This document shows positions 36,933 through 48,343 of a stretch of 64,000 nt of DNA, piece by piece; the stretch's first letter is position 1; every line of letters starts with the position of its first letter. The stretch comes from Bugula neritina (Eukaryota > Bryozoa > Gymnolaemata > Cheilostomatida > Bugulidae): positions 30,303,274 to 30,367,273 of the forward strand of contig OZ037766.1 of NCBI GenBank assembly GCA_964035545.1. Direction: 5' to 3'. The position numbers were made by a program, and so were the translations under genes. The notes under the pieces were generated by a model that did no database searches, had not been told where the DNA came from, and saw only the letters and a program-made list of their open reading frames with translations.

Positions 36933-38863
36933 ACACAGCGTTTTCTTAGTGTTTATTGGTTCAATTGCCACAGAAAACTTCTGCCTACTAGATTTTTCAC
37001 TACCTGTTATAACCCAGCGAAAATTAACTAGGACTATATAGGATCTAATGCTTTGTTTACCAGGTTAATCTTAACTATAAATTGTACCTATAGCTTCTTT
37101 TACAAAATTAATAGAATGTTCCTCTTTGAAAAGTGCCCCAAGGGAGAAACCTTTAGCTTGGAAACTATTGAAATTAAAAGGTTTGCATGCGCAATAACCG
37201 AGTATATCAATTCTTCTAAACCTACAGCTTCTAAATAAGTTACTTTCCCTGGTTTAATTCTAGTATTTTCCTGGCTTGGAATTTGAATCAGCGGGAGATG
37301 AAGTATTTTGTAGACTTTGCAGTTAGAATGCTCTGAAGCACCCAAATGGTTATTCGAGTAGTACAATTGAGCCACAATATTTTTTGCATTAATTTTACTT
37401 TTTTGGCAGTTTTTATCATTTTATTGTAAAAATGTTTTTATTGCTGTTGAATTTGTAACATCAAACTTGGAGGAGGGTAAAAGAATGTTAAATTTAGCAC
37501 AGCTGATCAAACTTATGTTATATGTAAATTCAAGAAAATTGACTTTTATCAGCTCAAAAGAAGAGCTGAGTGTCTCAAACTCTAGTGAGCTACAATCTAG
37601 ATATTTTTACAGCTGAAATTAACTATAACAAGCCTGTAAAATGCTTCCAAATATTCCACTAAAATTGGTTCAATTTATAAATTAGCTGATATTTTGAAGA
37701 CATGAAGTGACATTGAAGTAAAATTTATTAAGCTTAGTATTAGCCAATTTCTCACTTACGGATTGTAATATTGTAGAACTGTGCTTTTACTTTGTTTCAA
37801 TTATTCTGTAATATGTTGTAACTCTTTAGAAATTATCAGGACAATAAACTTGGAAGGTATTTTGTAATGCTGAACAGATGATTTTAAGCTTGTATTTTTG
37901 TTGAAATTTCATAGATGCCATCTCTATTCTAGTGGTACAAAAACACCTAATAGTTTATCGTAGAAATAAAACATACACCATATATGAATTAAATAAAGCT
38001 ATTGTTTTTTTAGTTTTACTTCTTTAAAACAATAGAATGCATACATCTACTTGCACTGACACTGACAGCTGAAATTGATCATCGATCATTTTATTTCCAA
38101 TCAAACTAGAAAGAAGGTACATAATTGTAGCAAATTCAAACAAAGCACAATCAATGCAAAATATTATAATGTAGTGAAACTTATTTTTTTAGTAAGATAA
38201 TAAAATTCATTACAAGGCACTCTAAAATAACTGGTTACTCTAATATAATATCTCGTTACCAAAAGTTGGTGATAAATATAATTCAAGCATAAACAATCTT
38301 CATTATAAAAATATGCAAAATTATGACAGCAAAAATATTTTAATTTTCAATAAAAAAAAAGGTGTGCACTAGCTGCAAAAACTATTACTACTATGATAGA
38401 AGTTTTGTGTTAAAATCTTGCTCAAAAATAATCCCAAGAACCACCACACGGTACATAAATATAAAGCATTTCTGTTTTGCTGATCAACCACAATAGTTTT
38501 GATTTGTGCTCTTTGAAAAAATTAATGTGGTGTTAAAAATAAAGCCATGAATGAAAGATGTATAACCAAATATAGCCGGTCTATTGTGAAGCGAGATGAT
38601 GCAAGTGACATATGAGAATGCTATAGACTTGCAAGGTTCTTATCTAATACTGGTATTATCTATGGAACATTCAAATAGGGATCGGAATGTTACTAGGAAT
38701 AGTATTACAAATATTACAAAGCATAGTGCGTAAGCCAAAGTTTAGCCTTCTAATGAAAATTAATGCAAATAGTTAGTATTATTCAGTGTGCAACCTGAGT
38801 TAGGCAGTTGCTGAGAGAGTCGTGTCAAAATGTAGAAGTTAGTTCTTTAAAAACATTTTGAAT
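36933..38863. other. 3' intergenic region between convergent genes
   Basis: No further coding sequence supported. It holds the 3' untranslated regions of REXO2 (plus) and of the NB-ARC gene (minus), with AATAAA at 37843 (plus) and TTTATT near 38090 (minus strand signal), and a tRNA-like relic at 37245-37376. Confidence 0.55.
37245..37376 (-). repeat. possible tRNA-derived repeat relic
   Basis: On the minus strand TGTGGCTCAATTGTACTAC resembles an A-box region, and CTGATTCAAATTCCAAGCC, about 90 bp on, resembles a degenerate B box. The spacing is long for a tRNA, as in SINEs with insertions. Weak call. Confidence 0.3.
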
Positions 38864-41800
38864 TCAATCACTTTCAGCTGGGATGCCGTAAGGTGGAATC
38901 TAAAATAGAATACAACTTAATTTGGCAGACTGAAAACTGGAAACTCAATTGCAAATGAAAGGTTAAAATGTAAGGGAACAGTAACGAGCAGGTGTAAAAA
39001 GAGCAACCAATTTAGCGGCGTATAAGTACAGTACATCCTGTCTAGACTCTAGCACAAAGGTCAAGTCAAAGTATTTAATAAAATAATAATGTAAGACTAT
39101 TCAAAACAAGAGTTTTAAAAACAAATACTATTCACATTAAAGGTTTCTAAATTCAAATTGTTCATCTAATATTTAGCAGGGTATAACTTTGGATTCAACC
39201 ATATGTATGTGGGTCATTAGCTTTTACTCTTTATTTTCACCAAAGATCACAAGAATATCAGCTATTTATCAACAGGTTGTATTAATAAATGTTATAAGCT
39301 TGAAACTCAATTTAATGCTGTACAATAAAATATCTTACATACAAATTAATTCAGAGAATAGAGATGCGCGATTTACCATTCTTAAGGCCTGGAATTTCAA
39401 TATTGGGACTATTTTAATTGATGAAATATACTTTTTATAACCCAAACTCTCATTGTCAACATAAATACAGACATGTTGATGTTGAGCAACATGCCAACAA
39501 AGAGGATACTTTGCACAAACCTCTGTGTGTGATGCTATGATCTCATCAAATATTTGGAATTTCTCTGTGGAATCAGTAGGCTGGTCAGAATGAGTTTCAT
39601 TTTTCCATGACTCTGTGAGCGACTCTAGATACTTATAGAGGTCGTCTTGCTGAGTAAGCAGCTTGGAATCATCCCCAGCGTCACTGAAATGTGCAGTGAA
39701 GAAGATTTACACCAGATGTGAAACATATTGCGGCTCTGCTGAACCTAGTCAGCAGATTGTTTCGAGCAATAATGATTTTTTAGACAGGAATTCTAAGAGA
39801 AAAACACTTACTAATTCAAAAAAGCAGAAAAACCTGGTCATAGAGTAAAGCTAACTGCAGTGTAAAATATTACTGGTTAAAGAAAAAATTGTATGAACAA
39901 CAAAACAGAACAGATATAAAAAGCTATGTCAGTGAGTTTCATTGCTTGTGTACTTTAAATTACATCATGTAAAGACAATATCTAGGTATGTTAGTTACTA
40001 ACCTCTGAGCATTCTTGTAAGAACAATAGTACTTGTCCAAGCTTCTGTAGAGCCGCTCAAACTTGTGATTATCAAGTTCAGGATGACTCTTATCCGACCC
40101 ATTCTTTAAGGAAAGCCCAAGTTGTTGCATAGCCTTAAGAATGTATTTAACAGCTTCACCAGACTTGCCACAGTCGGATAGAAACTTGGCGTAGTACCTA
40201 ACAAATAATAAACCCTGTAGATGTCTGTTTGAGAGGATCGGGCAGAAACAAACTTGCTCACAACACTAACTGGCATCTGTTAGAGAAAATGACTTCCAAA
40301 CTAACATAATAGGAAAAATTATGTCTTATTTATTCTTCCATTATTCTACGCTTCTCCCATGTACCTAAGGAGCTACACTCTCCATAGTTGAATACAAACA
40401 ATACAATAAAGAAATGGTACTACTATTAAAGCGCAAAACACAATCTTTTAAAAAAATATGATAACAATAAATATCTTTTTTTACAAGTATAGTATAATAT
40501 ACAGAGAATAGTATAGTATACAGGGTATAGTATAATATACAAAGAACAGTATAGTATACAGGGTATTGTAGTACAGTATACAGAGAATAGTAAAGTATAC
40601 AGGGTATTATAGTATAATATACAGAGAATGGTATAGTATACAGGGTATAGTATACAGGGTATAGTATACAGGGTATAGTATACAGAGAATAGTATAGTAT
40701 ACAGGGTATAAACAATAGCATCAGTGACAACTTTTATTAATTGAAATTAAGCGTGGAGATCTTTAAAAAATATGGCAAAAACACACTAACCAGTATAAAT
40801 CGATGAAAAGAGGCCACCATTGTTATACCACACTTTTTAAGAACACACAGGAAACTAGTTTTTAGCTAACAATATTAAGTGACAAAAAATAGCCTAAAGA
40901 CAAAATCTCATCTAGCTGAAGAACCCATTATCTGTTAGGATAGGATACTCGAATACCTGTAACAATAACAGAGGGCGCTATTTTTGAACACTTGCTTCTT
41001 GGCTAGTTCTTCCACTTGTGTCAGCAACTGCTCTCCGCTGGCAAAATGCTGCTCCTGATTAGCTGGTTCTAGCTGATACAGTTTACCTGTAATAAGATAA
41101 TCAAGTCTCATCCATATATTATTCATGGCAGTCGTAGAATTGTCATTTCAGCTTGTGGATTATTAGTTTCTATGTATACTGTATGCAGTAATTTATGCCA
41201 CAACAGCTTTAGGACTAGTGGCCAACGCTAAGTTGGATGAGCATAGTCTATGAATTTTACAGCTCTGCAAGCAAGCAGCATATCCTACATGCAACATCAA
41301 CGGAAAATGTATATTGAATAAATAACTAATTTGAAAAAATAATGATGATTAAAAAATTAAAAGCAATTACAATCAAAGCAATATTGAATACTGAAAAAAG
41401 ATGCCCGTTAAATATATTCTGCCATCAAATAATTTGTTATTAAAAGTCGTACCATAGCAGTTGATTTTCCATTCAGCACAAATCATCCTGTGGTAGTCAT
41501 CATATTTCAGGTCTGATCTCATCAGCCCTGCTTCATACGCATATCTTTTAACATCATCCTCACCAACATTGGACAATTCTAAAAGAAGTATTCTACTTTA
41601 ATCACTGTCACCACATATTCATATACCAACTCATCATATGACATGATAAAGTTGATACTAATACAACCGGTAGATTGACTGGTCAGAATTCCGAGACACA
41701 AAAAGTGTTGCAAACAGATGTTACCATCCAGTTGGTCTTTAATAGAGTGGAGTTTATCAGAAGAATCTTCTTGATCAATCGCCATGGCCAACCTTTCTCT

Positions 41801-44800
41801 ATCAGTGATGAGACCAGCCAACAGGAAAACACCATTTTCTTCACACAACTTTCTGGAAACTTCCAAAGCAGCTTCTGACTGCCGTATACACTCATCTACT
41901 TCTTGAGTGTCTGCAAGTGAACAGGTAATGCACGTCTATAAGCCATGATAATAACACAATTACACTTAAAATACACATTTATATATATAAGATACAAATG
42001 ATGATAAATTGTTTGAAAAAAAACTGGGCATATCACAGCATTCTCTCACTGTTAAGTGCAAAGGATAAAACAAGTGGCATTTATTGAGAAATATATCATT
42101 TTCATTGCTTGGCACTGAGTTACTTTGACAATGTTTAAGTATGCATAATACATCGGGATAAGTAAGAATGGTGACACTTTCCAACCTCTATATGAAATAT
42201 ATTTTATTGAAACCTAACTCAAAATTCAGACCTTAGAATGTATTCAAAGCAAATACAACAAAATTGAAAAAAGTAATACTAATCCAAGTAAAGTGATGCA
42301 CTCACAGCTATGAGTCTTGGACCACACGCAGAATATTTGCATCAAAAGTTCAGCCATGGCAACTTGAACCATAGTATCTTTGTCTAGAATTGTGTCTATT
42401 CCCTTTTCACTGCCTCTTTCTTTAAATAATTCCAGCTTCCTATCAAATGATCATAGCAGACAAGTTTTAAAGTTAGTATTTTATGTTAAAAAATTATGTA
42501 AAGAGTATAGTAAAAACTATATTTTCTGAATAATAAAAAGAATATACTAACTGCTATCATATTTAAAAGAAGACTGTTAGTAGAATAGCACACCATTAGT
42601 AACACATTCCAGTCATAGATTTAATATGACAATGCTCAACGTATCTTTACAATCCTAAACTAAAATGGTACTGTAATATCTTGCATCCATAGCACACAAC
42701 GACTAGTTTCACTGTGACAGTCTATATTTGAACAACTAGAATTCCAATGATATCAGAAATTCCCTTATTCAGCACTCCAATAAGTTGGATCAATATTTAA
42801 ACTGGTGAAATACTAAACTATTTCTCATATATTAGCCTAGCACTCATATTGGCAGTAACTTAGCAATGGACATTTGTAACAGAACCAAAACGAATGCTTA
42901 CTACTAGCAAATTCAGCGATACATGTAATTACGGCTACTTCATTGTTGACAAAACTAACACCGATTAATTAGGCTACATTAAAGTTTCAGGAACACTTAC
43001 TCTCTGGTTAAATGGCCATTCACAAGGTCTTTGTCTTCACAGACATTCAGCATGTTTTTCAAATCTTTTTTAGTCAGCCGGTGGTATTGAGGCAACTCAT
43101 CAATGAAAACTCTGTACTCTTTATCTTGTATTAGGGAGTGTTGTATACCAGTTTCATACAGAATACATGCCACCTCTTTGTGTCTCTGAGAGCCATCCAC
43201 ATTACTAAATACCACAAAGTACACTGTCATTACATGCAATAAACAGTTGACTATTACAGCAGCTACAGCACTGTGAAAAACTTCAAAGTAACACACATAC
43301 CTTTAAAAATATCTAGACAGAAATAAATTAGGTTGTACCTTTGTTCCTTTAACAGACGATCATAACTATACCCGCCTCCCTTAACCAGCTCACAATATTT
43401 GTCTCTTGCTCCCTGAAAATATTCCTTTCCCTCTGTGGAGCCACTTGACTGGGACAACAAGCAGTAACCAATCCCAACCAGTAAGTTGCAATGCAGAAAC
43501 TGAAATATTCACTCTAATATAATTAGTTAACCGAAACACACCATTGTGGTGACAGTGCGGACATTGCTGAATGAATATACAGTATTTAGGATGACTATAG
43601 AAATCTATCAACAAAAATACCTTTGTGAAAGGTTTCACACTGCCCTTCTTAACAGTCTTATCAAGGGCAATTCCATGCTTAGCATAAAATTCCAAGAATC
43701 GAGCTTCATGCTTACGACCATCTTTGGGAAGAATCCGGTTGATTCCAATCAAAGCTTTTCTGTAACCATAACACATTTATACAATATAACGATAACATAA
43801 GATACTTATATAATATAACGCTGACCAGTGAAACTGACGAAATCACCCAACCAGCTGGTAGTTTTATTTTAACCAATGAATGACAAGACAAATTAATTTG
43901 ACGTAAAACAATATTGAAGCAACAGATCAAAAACAAATACTACCTACAACTCAAATATATATATATATATGTATTTCTTTCTAGCAGTCACCCTAAAGCT
44001 TTTACTTGTATATTACTTTTCCATAAATCATCAATAATATTGTCATAGAAAACCGAAAAAAGGTCACGTTTTATATAAATTACAAGAAGCTAGTCGAATT
44101 GCTGTGATGTCATACTTTTTTGTGAAGATTATGCTTGATTACTAAAAACAATTTACAACTTGAGATAAAGTTGAAATAAGAACTAAGAAGAAAATAATTT
44201 GATTTACGTCAATATCTCTATTTTCTCCTCTTCCTTTTTACAGAACAGTTTCAACGACTGCTTCACAAGTTTATGCAGACTCAACAATCTGCTTTTGTTC
44301 TCAGTTCTCATCACACAGATTCCTCGCTCACATAACCGATTACTTACTAATCTGGTAACTTCTGTAGCCTAAAACACAACAAGTATTAATCAAGAGAATT
44401 GGAATCACATCGTAATGAAAAGGGTGAAGACATTTTTCTCTAAAAAAGGGTAAACTTTACATATGCAATCTATGCATTGTGAGAATTTATACAAAATCTC
44501 ACCAGACCATCAGTATTTGAAACAGTTTCCGCACAAGACACTATCAATTCCCGAGGCAGATCCCTTTCACTGAAGAAAGACAGAACTTTAAGCAACTGCA
44601 TTGACTCCTCAGGATAGGGTAGATCCCTTACTAGCCGATCTATAGCTATCTTTATGGCTACGAGTGCACTTTGTTCACGAGCTTCAATTTCACCAACCCT
44701 ACCTTCTTCAATCAAAGACTTGGTTTGTGATTCTATATGTTCCAGATAACGGTTTAAAAAATCTTCACCATCGTCGGCCTTAAAAAAATAATGTGAAAAA

Positions 44801-46310
44801 AATTACAAAAATTTCTTTTTAAAAAAATGTTTCTAGTATAACAATAACAGACTACCACCATACCATATCAATAGCAGAGTACCATCACACCATACCAAGT
44901 ATGAACACATTCGGAAGCATTTGTACTATACCATCATTTAAATCTCCCATTTAAATAAATACAACCCAATTTCAACAAATGCAACATTAGGCACACATGT
45001 GTAACCTAGTAGACTTAGGAATCAAACCTTGAATGAAAAAAAAACAGAAATTATTGACTAAAAATTTAAAGAGTTTATTTAGAGAAAAGGTGTTTAGAAA
45101 GCTTGATGGACCAACCATAGACTAGCTAGCTAACTTGTCTATACTTGGAAACAAACTTTAAATTAATACACAACACAAATATAATGAAGAAAAATAATTC
45201 AGATCGTTTATAGTTGAAAGAATTCACCTGCTCGGACTCAAAACTTTTCAAAAATATTCGCAAAGCTAGAGCCATTCCACCAAGTTTATCCACAAGCTTT
45301 TCTAAAGAATCATCATCCAAACGTGTGAACTTGAAAAGTATCTTGGCTTCCTCTAAAGTGAAGGGAGACACTTGAATAAAACCATCTTTACCAATGTGCT
45401 GATATACAGCTGGTCTCGGGACACTCTTCATGCTAGTAACAAACATTGTCCAAGTAACCAGATCAGGGACTTTAGTAGCAGAAGTTTGTTGAGAAGATTT
45501 CATCTCCCTGGCAATGTGATCCAACATGATTAGCAACTCTTCAAGTTTTTCAACATCATCAAAGATAAAGATTTTGTGATGGTCAGGGTAATGGGAATTT
45601 AAAGTTTCGAAAAAGGTAGTGATAATATGCCAAGTTTTTGGCCTATCATCTGAGACTGCTCCAACAGGTATGTCTAGGTCTGTAAAAAGCTGGTGAAGGT
45701 CGTTGTAGAGTGCCTCAATACTGGTGCAATCAAATTTACGATAAAGCCTTTTGCCACTTTCTTTCAAATTATCCCAAACCTTTGCAGATTTATGTCCAGC
45801 AATATATGACTTTCCCCGACCAGGAGCACCTATAAAAATATCTTGGTATCAATAATTAATAATGAAAAACATTACAAAGCAAACAAATACGTGATATGCT
45901 GAAAAACAAAATCATTCGTTTTGCCTTATATGATACTCTTGGTACTTGTTGTTGAAAAAAATAATAATATTTTTGTAGCCATAGTTCATTATAAACAACG
46001 CCACAAAGCAGACAATAGCACAAATGGATAGCAAAACATGCTACAGAACAAATTTGGAAAAATAAATATCATTTAAAGAAATATTTATCTTCAATCACTC
46101 ACCCAGCTATATTTATACTATGATAACAATGGTGTCATCATTGAACAAAAAAGCGCTCTATCTATTCACATTTTGAAAATACTGATCAAATAATTAAGCA
46201 ACTATACCAGTTAGAACTATGATGGAGGACCCTGGAACTTCCAAAACTTTATCAACATCTTTGGCAGCTTCTGTTTCAACAAAATCATGGTTGTATATTG
46301 GTGTATTCAT
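38864..46310 (-). CDS. NB-ARC (STAND) NTPase with C-terminal TPR-like helical repeats
   Basis: Fourteen coding exons on the minus strand: 46310-46208, 45829-45228, 44778-44503, 44368-44208, 43759-43621, 43499-43339, 43204-43001, 42439-42306, 41910-41725, 41578-41453, 41086-40957, 40197-40003, 39683-39521 and 38899-38864. They join in frame to 871 residues. P-loop GAPGRGKS (35-42) is split by intron 1. Walker B is IFIFDDVE (about 121-128) and a GLPL-like GGMALAL is at about 218-224. A winged-helix-like segment (LLKVLSFFSERDLPREL) and helix-rich, TPR-like repeats follow (for example AKFLSDCGKSGEAVKYILKA). No recognisable N-terminal effector domain (death, CARD, TIR) precedes the P-loop. NB-ARC proteins are nucleotide switches, often of innate immunity or cell death; that role is inference. 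The start is fixed by an in-frame TGA 12 nt upstream. Confidence 0.85.
40487..40711. repeat. AGTATA-type minisatellite in an NB-ARC intron
   Basis: Tandem units of about 18-20 bp alternate between AGTATAGTATACAGGGT and AGTATAATATACAGAGAA variants, inside the intron between coding exons 11 and 12. TATACAG-type units contain GTATAC palindromes. Confidence 0.85.
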
Positions 46311-46484
46311 GTTGTCTACTCAGCTTCTCTCCAGGGAAGATGCCTTTCTGAGTAGAAACATATAAATATATCCATAATGACACATAAAACACGTCATGCA
46401 CTTGCTATGAGAAATTAAAATATGCATCTTTCAGAATTGAAATTCCTGTAAAATGCAGCTACTAATACTATTACTTACCGCCAT
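46311..46484 (-). promoter_or_regulatory. 5' untranslated exons and upstream ORF of the NB-ARC gene
   Basis: A candidate noncoding exon ends at 46479 with a strong donor (GGCG/GTAAGT). The next begins after TTTCTACTCAG near 46348 and runs into the coding start at 46310. The first exon ends in ATGGCG. If spliced to the second it opens an upstream frame that runs past the main ATG and stops inside the coding exon, overlapping it out of frame. No transcript evidence is available. Confidence 0.5.
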
Positions 46485-46892
46485 CGACAATTTCACGATC
46501 ACAGCAATAAATTATTATATTTATTACTCTTACACTTACAGTTATTGTAACTATATGAATAATCTTAAAATTACGAGCATAAAAGTTAAAAACTAATATT
46601 TTCAATAACAATTATCTGAGAAACTATTTGTTTAGTGTTATTGGTATTCCAATAATCATGATGATAATGATGATCATAATCTGATAATGATAATTATAAT
46701 CTTAAAGTCAAACTGAAAGCAAAAGTTGCATATATTTTACTTTAAATTATTTTAATTCTCATTATCAATATTAATTAAATTATTATTACATTGCTTATTA
46801 GTTATTACTTTCAGTATTACTCAACTATTAGTAAGTATTAGTAATTTAGTATTACTAAATTAGTATTAGTATTACTAAATTAGTATTAGTAT
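46485..46892. repeat. AT-rich cryptic simple sequence upstream of the NB-ARC gene
   Basis: Mixtures of ATAATG, ATTACT and TAGTAT units. Just before the retrotransposon, a 20-bp unit TAGTATTAGTATTACTAAAT is repeated about two and a half times (46841-46892). The LTR element is inserted in the last unit, whose remainder (TACTAAAT) resumes at 54761. Confidence 0.7.
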
Positions 46893-46988
46893 TGTTGTAG
46901 ATTCGCGCAAATATACCATGTCCTTTTTTTTATTTAGAGTTATATTCCCTCGCACTCGTTTTCTTTTTTTTATTATTATTATATGTAA

Positions 46989-47107
46989 ACCGAGACTCGT
47001 GCGAAGTCGGAGGCCGAAGACACGATATCGGAGGGGCCTGCCCGAGATCGGGCAGGTCTTCCTCCGATGTCGGTCGGCGGAACTCCGACGTTCGCACGAG
47101 TTTCGGT
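46989..47107. repeat. 119-nt nested inverted repeat in the LTR U3
   Basis: The outer arms 46989-47012 and 47083-47107 (ACCGAGACTCGTGCGAAGTC against its complement) pair with one bulge and one mismatch. An inner pair CGGAGG/CCTCCG (47029-47034, 47061-47066) encloses CCTGCCCGA-GA-TCGGGCAGG (47037-47056). It is repeated in the 3' LTR at 54443-54561, where the only LTR difference falls in the CGGAGG arm. Confidence 0.85.
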
Positions 47108-47122
47108 CTCTCATTAAGTGGC

Positions 47123-47143
47123 GGGAATTCCCCCCTATATAAG
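47123..47143 (+). promoter_or_regulatory. LTR core promoter: kappaB-like palindrome plus TATA box
   Basis: GGGAATTCCC (47123-47132) fits the Rel/NF-kappaB consensus GGGRNYYYCC perfectly. TATATAAG follows 3 bp later (47136-47143). Identical at 54577-54597 in the 3' LTR. The TATA assignment is solid; Rel binding is inference from the consensus. Confidence 0.6.
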
Positions 47144-47304
47144 TGCGAAGTTTTTCCAAAGCAATTCATTCTTGTACTGGAGCTCGAAGCAGTCAGAAGT
47201 AATAAATACTCATAGATTCATTTTAATCAAGACTCTTTATTTCTATCACAATAACTGGCATGCAGACTACTAGTCTATTCTTATAATCCACAAAATCACA
47301 ACAT

Positions 47305-47323
47305 TGGTGGCAGCGGTGGGATT
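47305..47323 (+). other. primer binding site, tRNA-Leu type
   Basis: TGGTGGCAGCGGTGGGATT begins one base after the LTR. Its complement ends in CCA and matches the 3' end of animal tRNA-Leu (AAG/UAG type, ...AATCCCACCGCTGCCACCA) as I recall that sequence. The second element at 60824-60842 has the same 19 bases. Confidence 0.75.
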
Positions 47324-47375
47324 AGAATAGACTAGTACGACAAGCAGCCATTAGAGAGAAAGAAAGAACAGCACA

Positions 47376-48299
47376 ATGGGGGACGAAGAAGAAGAAGTCA
47401 TGGTAGAAGGAGAAGAAGAAGGAGAAGGGGACCGTCTCACCATGGAGACGCTCATCACGGCTCTCCGAGAGGTCGGAAAGACCGCACAGGCAGCACCTGG
47501 AGACAGGTATCGCCTGAGGCCTCCGATTTTCGGAGGCGAGGGAGATATCGAACAATTCATCAGAGAGTTTGAGGAGGTAGCCACCCTCGCCGAATGGCCG
47601 GCACCGGTGCGCCTCCTCCACCTCCGTACCTGTCTGACAGGTCAGGCAAAGAGTTATGCTCTGGGACCCAATACAGCGCACATCTTTCAGGCCCTCAGGT
47701 CGCGTTTCGGGCTAACCGCCCGCGCCGCCAGGGACAGATTGCGCACCATACGCCGAGACCGGAAGACCTCACTCCAAGACCATGCAAACGCTATTGAGGC
47801 ACTAGTACCAGTAGCCCATAGCGACGACACACCGGCAGCACAAAGAGGTGCTGTGTATGAAGCCTTCTTCCACACAATCAATAACCCTGGACTACAGCGT
47901 TATTACTTGGCAGCCAAGGTCACCACTATAGAGGAAGCCTTAGCCCTGGGCAAGGCTTACTACCAAGTAGAGGGACCTCAGTGTGCGGATTTCACCGCTT
48001 GTCAGATTGAGGAACGACCCGAAGTCGCTAAGCCGGATCAGCCAAACCCACAGGCCGTGGCGGCTGCTACTACTTCGTCACCTGACCAGATGACCATGCT
48101 GATGGACATGGTAAAGGGATTGCAGGCAGAGATGAAACAGATGCAGAGAGAACAGGCTGATAAACGAAACCCCCGACCCTGGGGTGAACCAGCCGGTACT
48201 ACCCACCTCACCTGCTGGGGGTGTGGTGCCAGGGGACATGTACGAAGGCAATGCCCTCACGAAAGAAGGATGCCTTTTAACACCCGGGGCTCGCGGTAA
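47376..48299 (+). CDS. gag: retrotransposon Gag polyprotein
   Basis: 307 residues from an ATG 72 bp after the LTR. An acidic N-terminus (EEEEVMVEGEEEGEG) is followed by a capsid-like helical region (about residues 45-190, IFGGEGDIEQFIREFEE and FGLTARAARDRL). A linker with a short coiled-coil-like stretch (MKGLQAEMKQMQREQ type) then leads to a CCHC zinc knuckle, C-W-G-C-G-A-R-G-H-V-R-R-Q-C, at residues 280-293. Gag forms the particle and packages RNA. The stop TAA (48297-48299) lies 19 nt beyond the opening of the pol frame, which is shifted by -1. Confidence 0.93.
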   Translation: MGDEEEEVMVEGEEEGEGDRLTMETLITALREVGKTAQAAPGDRYRLRPPIFGGEGDIEQFIREFEEVATLAEWPAPVRLLHLRTCLTGQAKSYALGPNTAHIFQALRSRFGLTARAARDRLRTIRRDRKTSLQDHANAIEALVPVAHSDDTPAAQRGAVYEAFFHTINNPGLQRYYLAAKVTTIEEALALGKAYYQVEGPQCADFTACQIEERPEVAKPDQPNPQAVAAATTSSPDQMTMLMDMVKGLQAEMKQMQREQADKRNPRPWGEPAGTTHLTCWGCGARGHVRRQCPHERRMPFNTRGSR

Positions 48300-48343
48300 C
48301 CTCCGCCAACCGTGAGCCACCAGCCAACCCCATCCAGGAAGAA

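Larger units (their letters stand above)
46893..47303 (+). repeat. 5' LTR
   Basis: TGTTG...CAACA ends. It carries a nested inverted repeat (46989-47107), GGGAATTCCC (47123-47132), TATATAAG (47136-47143) and AATAAA (47201-47206), the usual U3-R-U5 layout. It has 410 of 411 positions identical to the 3' LTR. Confidence 0.95.

Noticed and set aside
40365-40730. 121-codon minus-strand frame with repeated Tyr/Thr/Ile/Pro units
   Set aside because: Produced by the intronic minisatellite; it lies inside an NB-ARC intron.
48275-48281. TTTTAAC as a -1 slippery site
   Set aside because: Does not fit X-XXY-YYZ, and a shift there runs straight into TAA at 48278.
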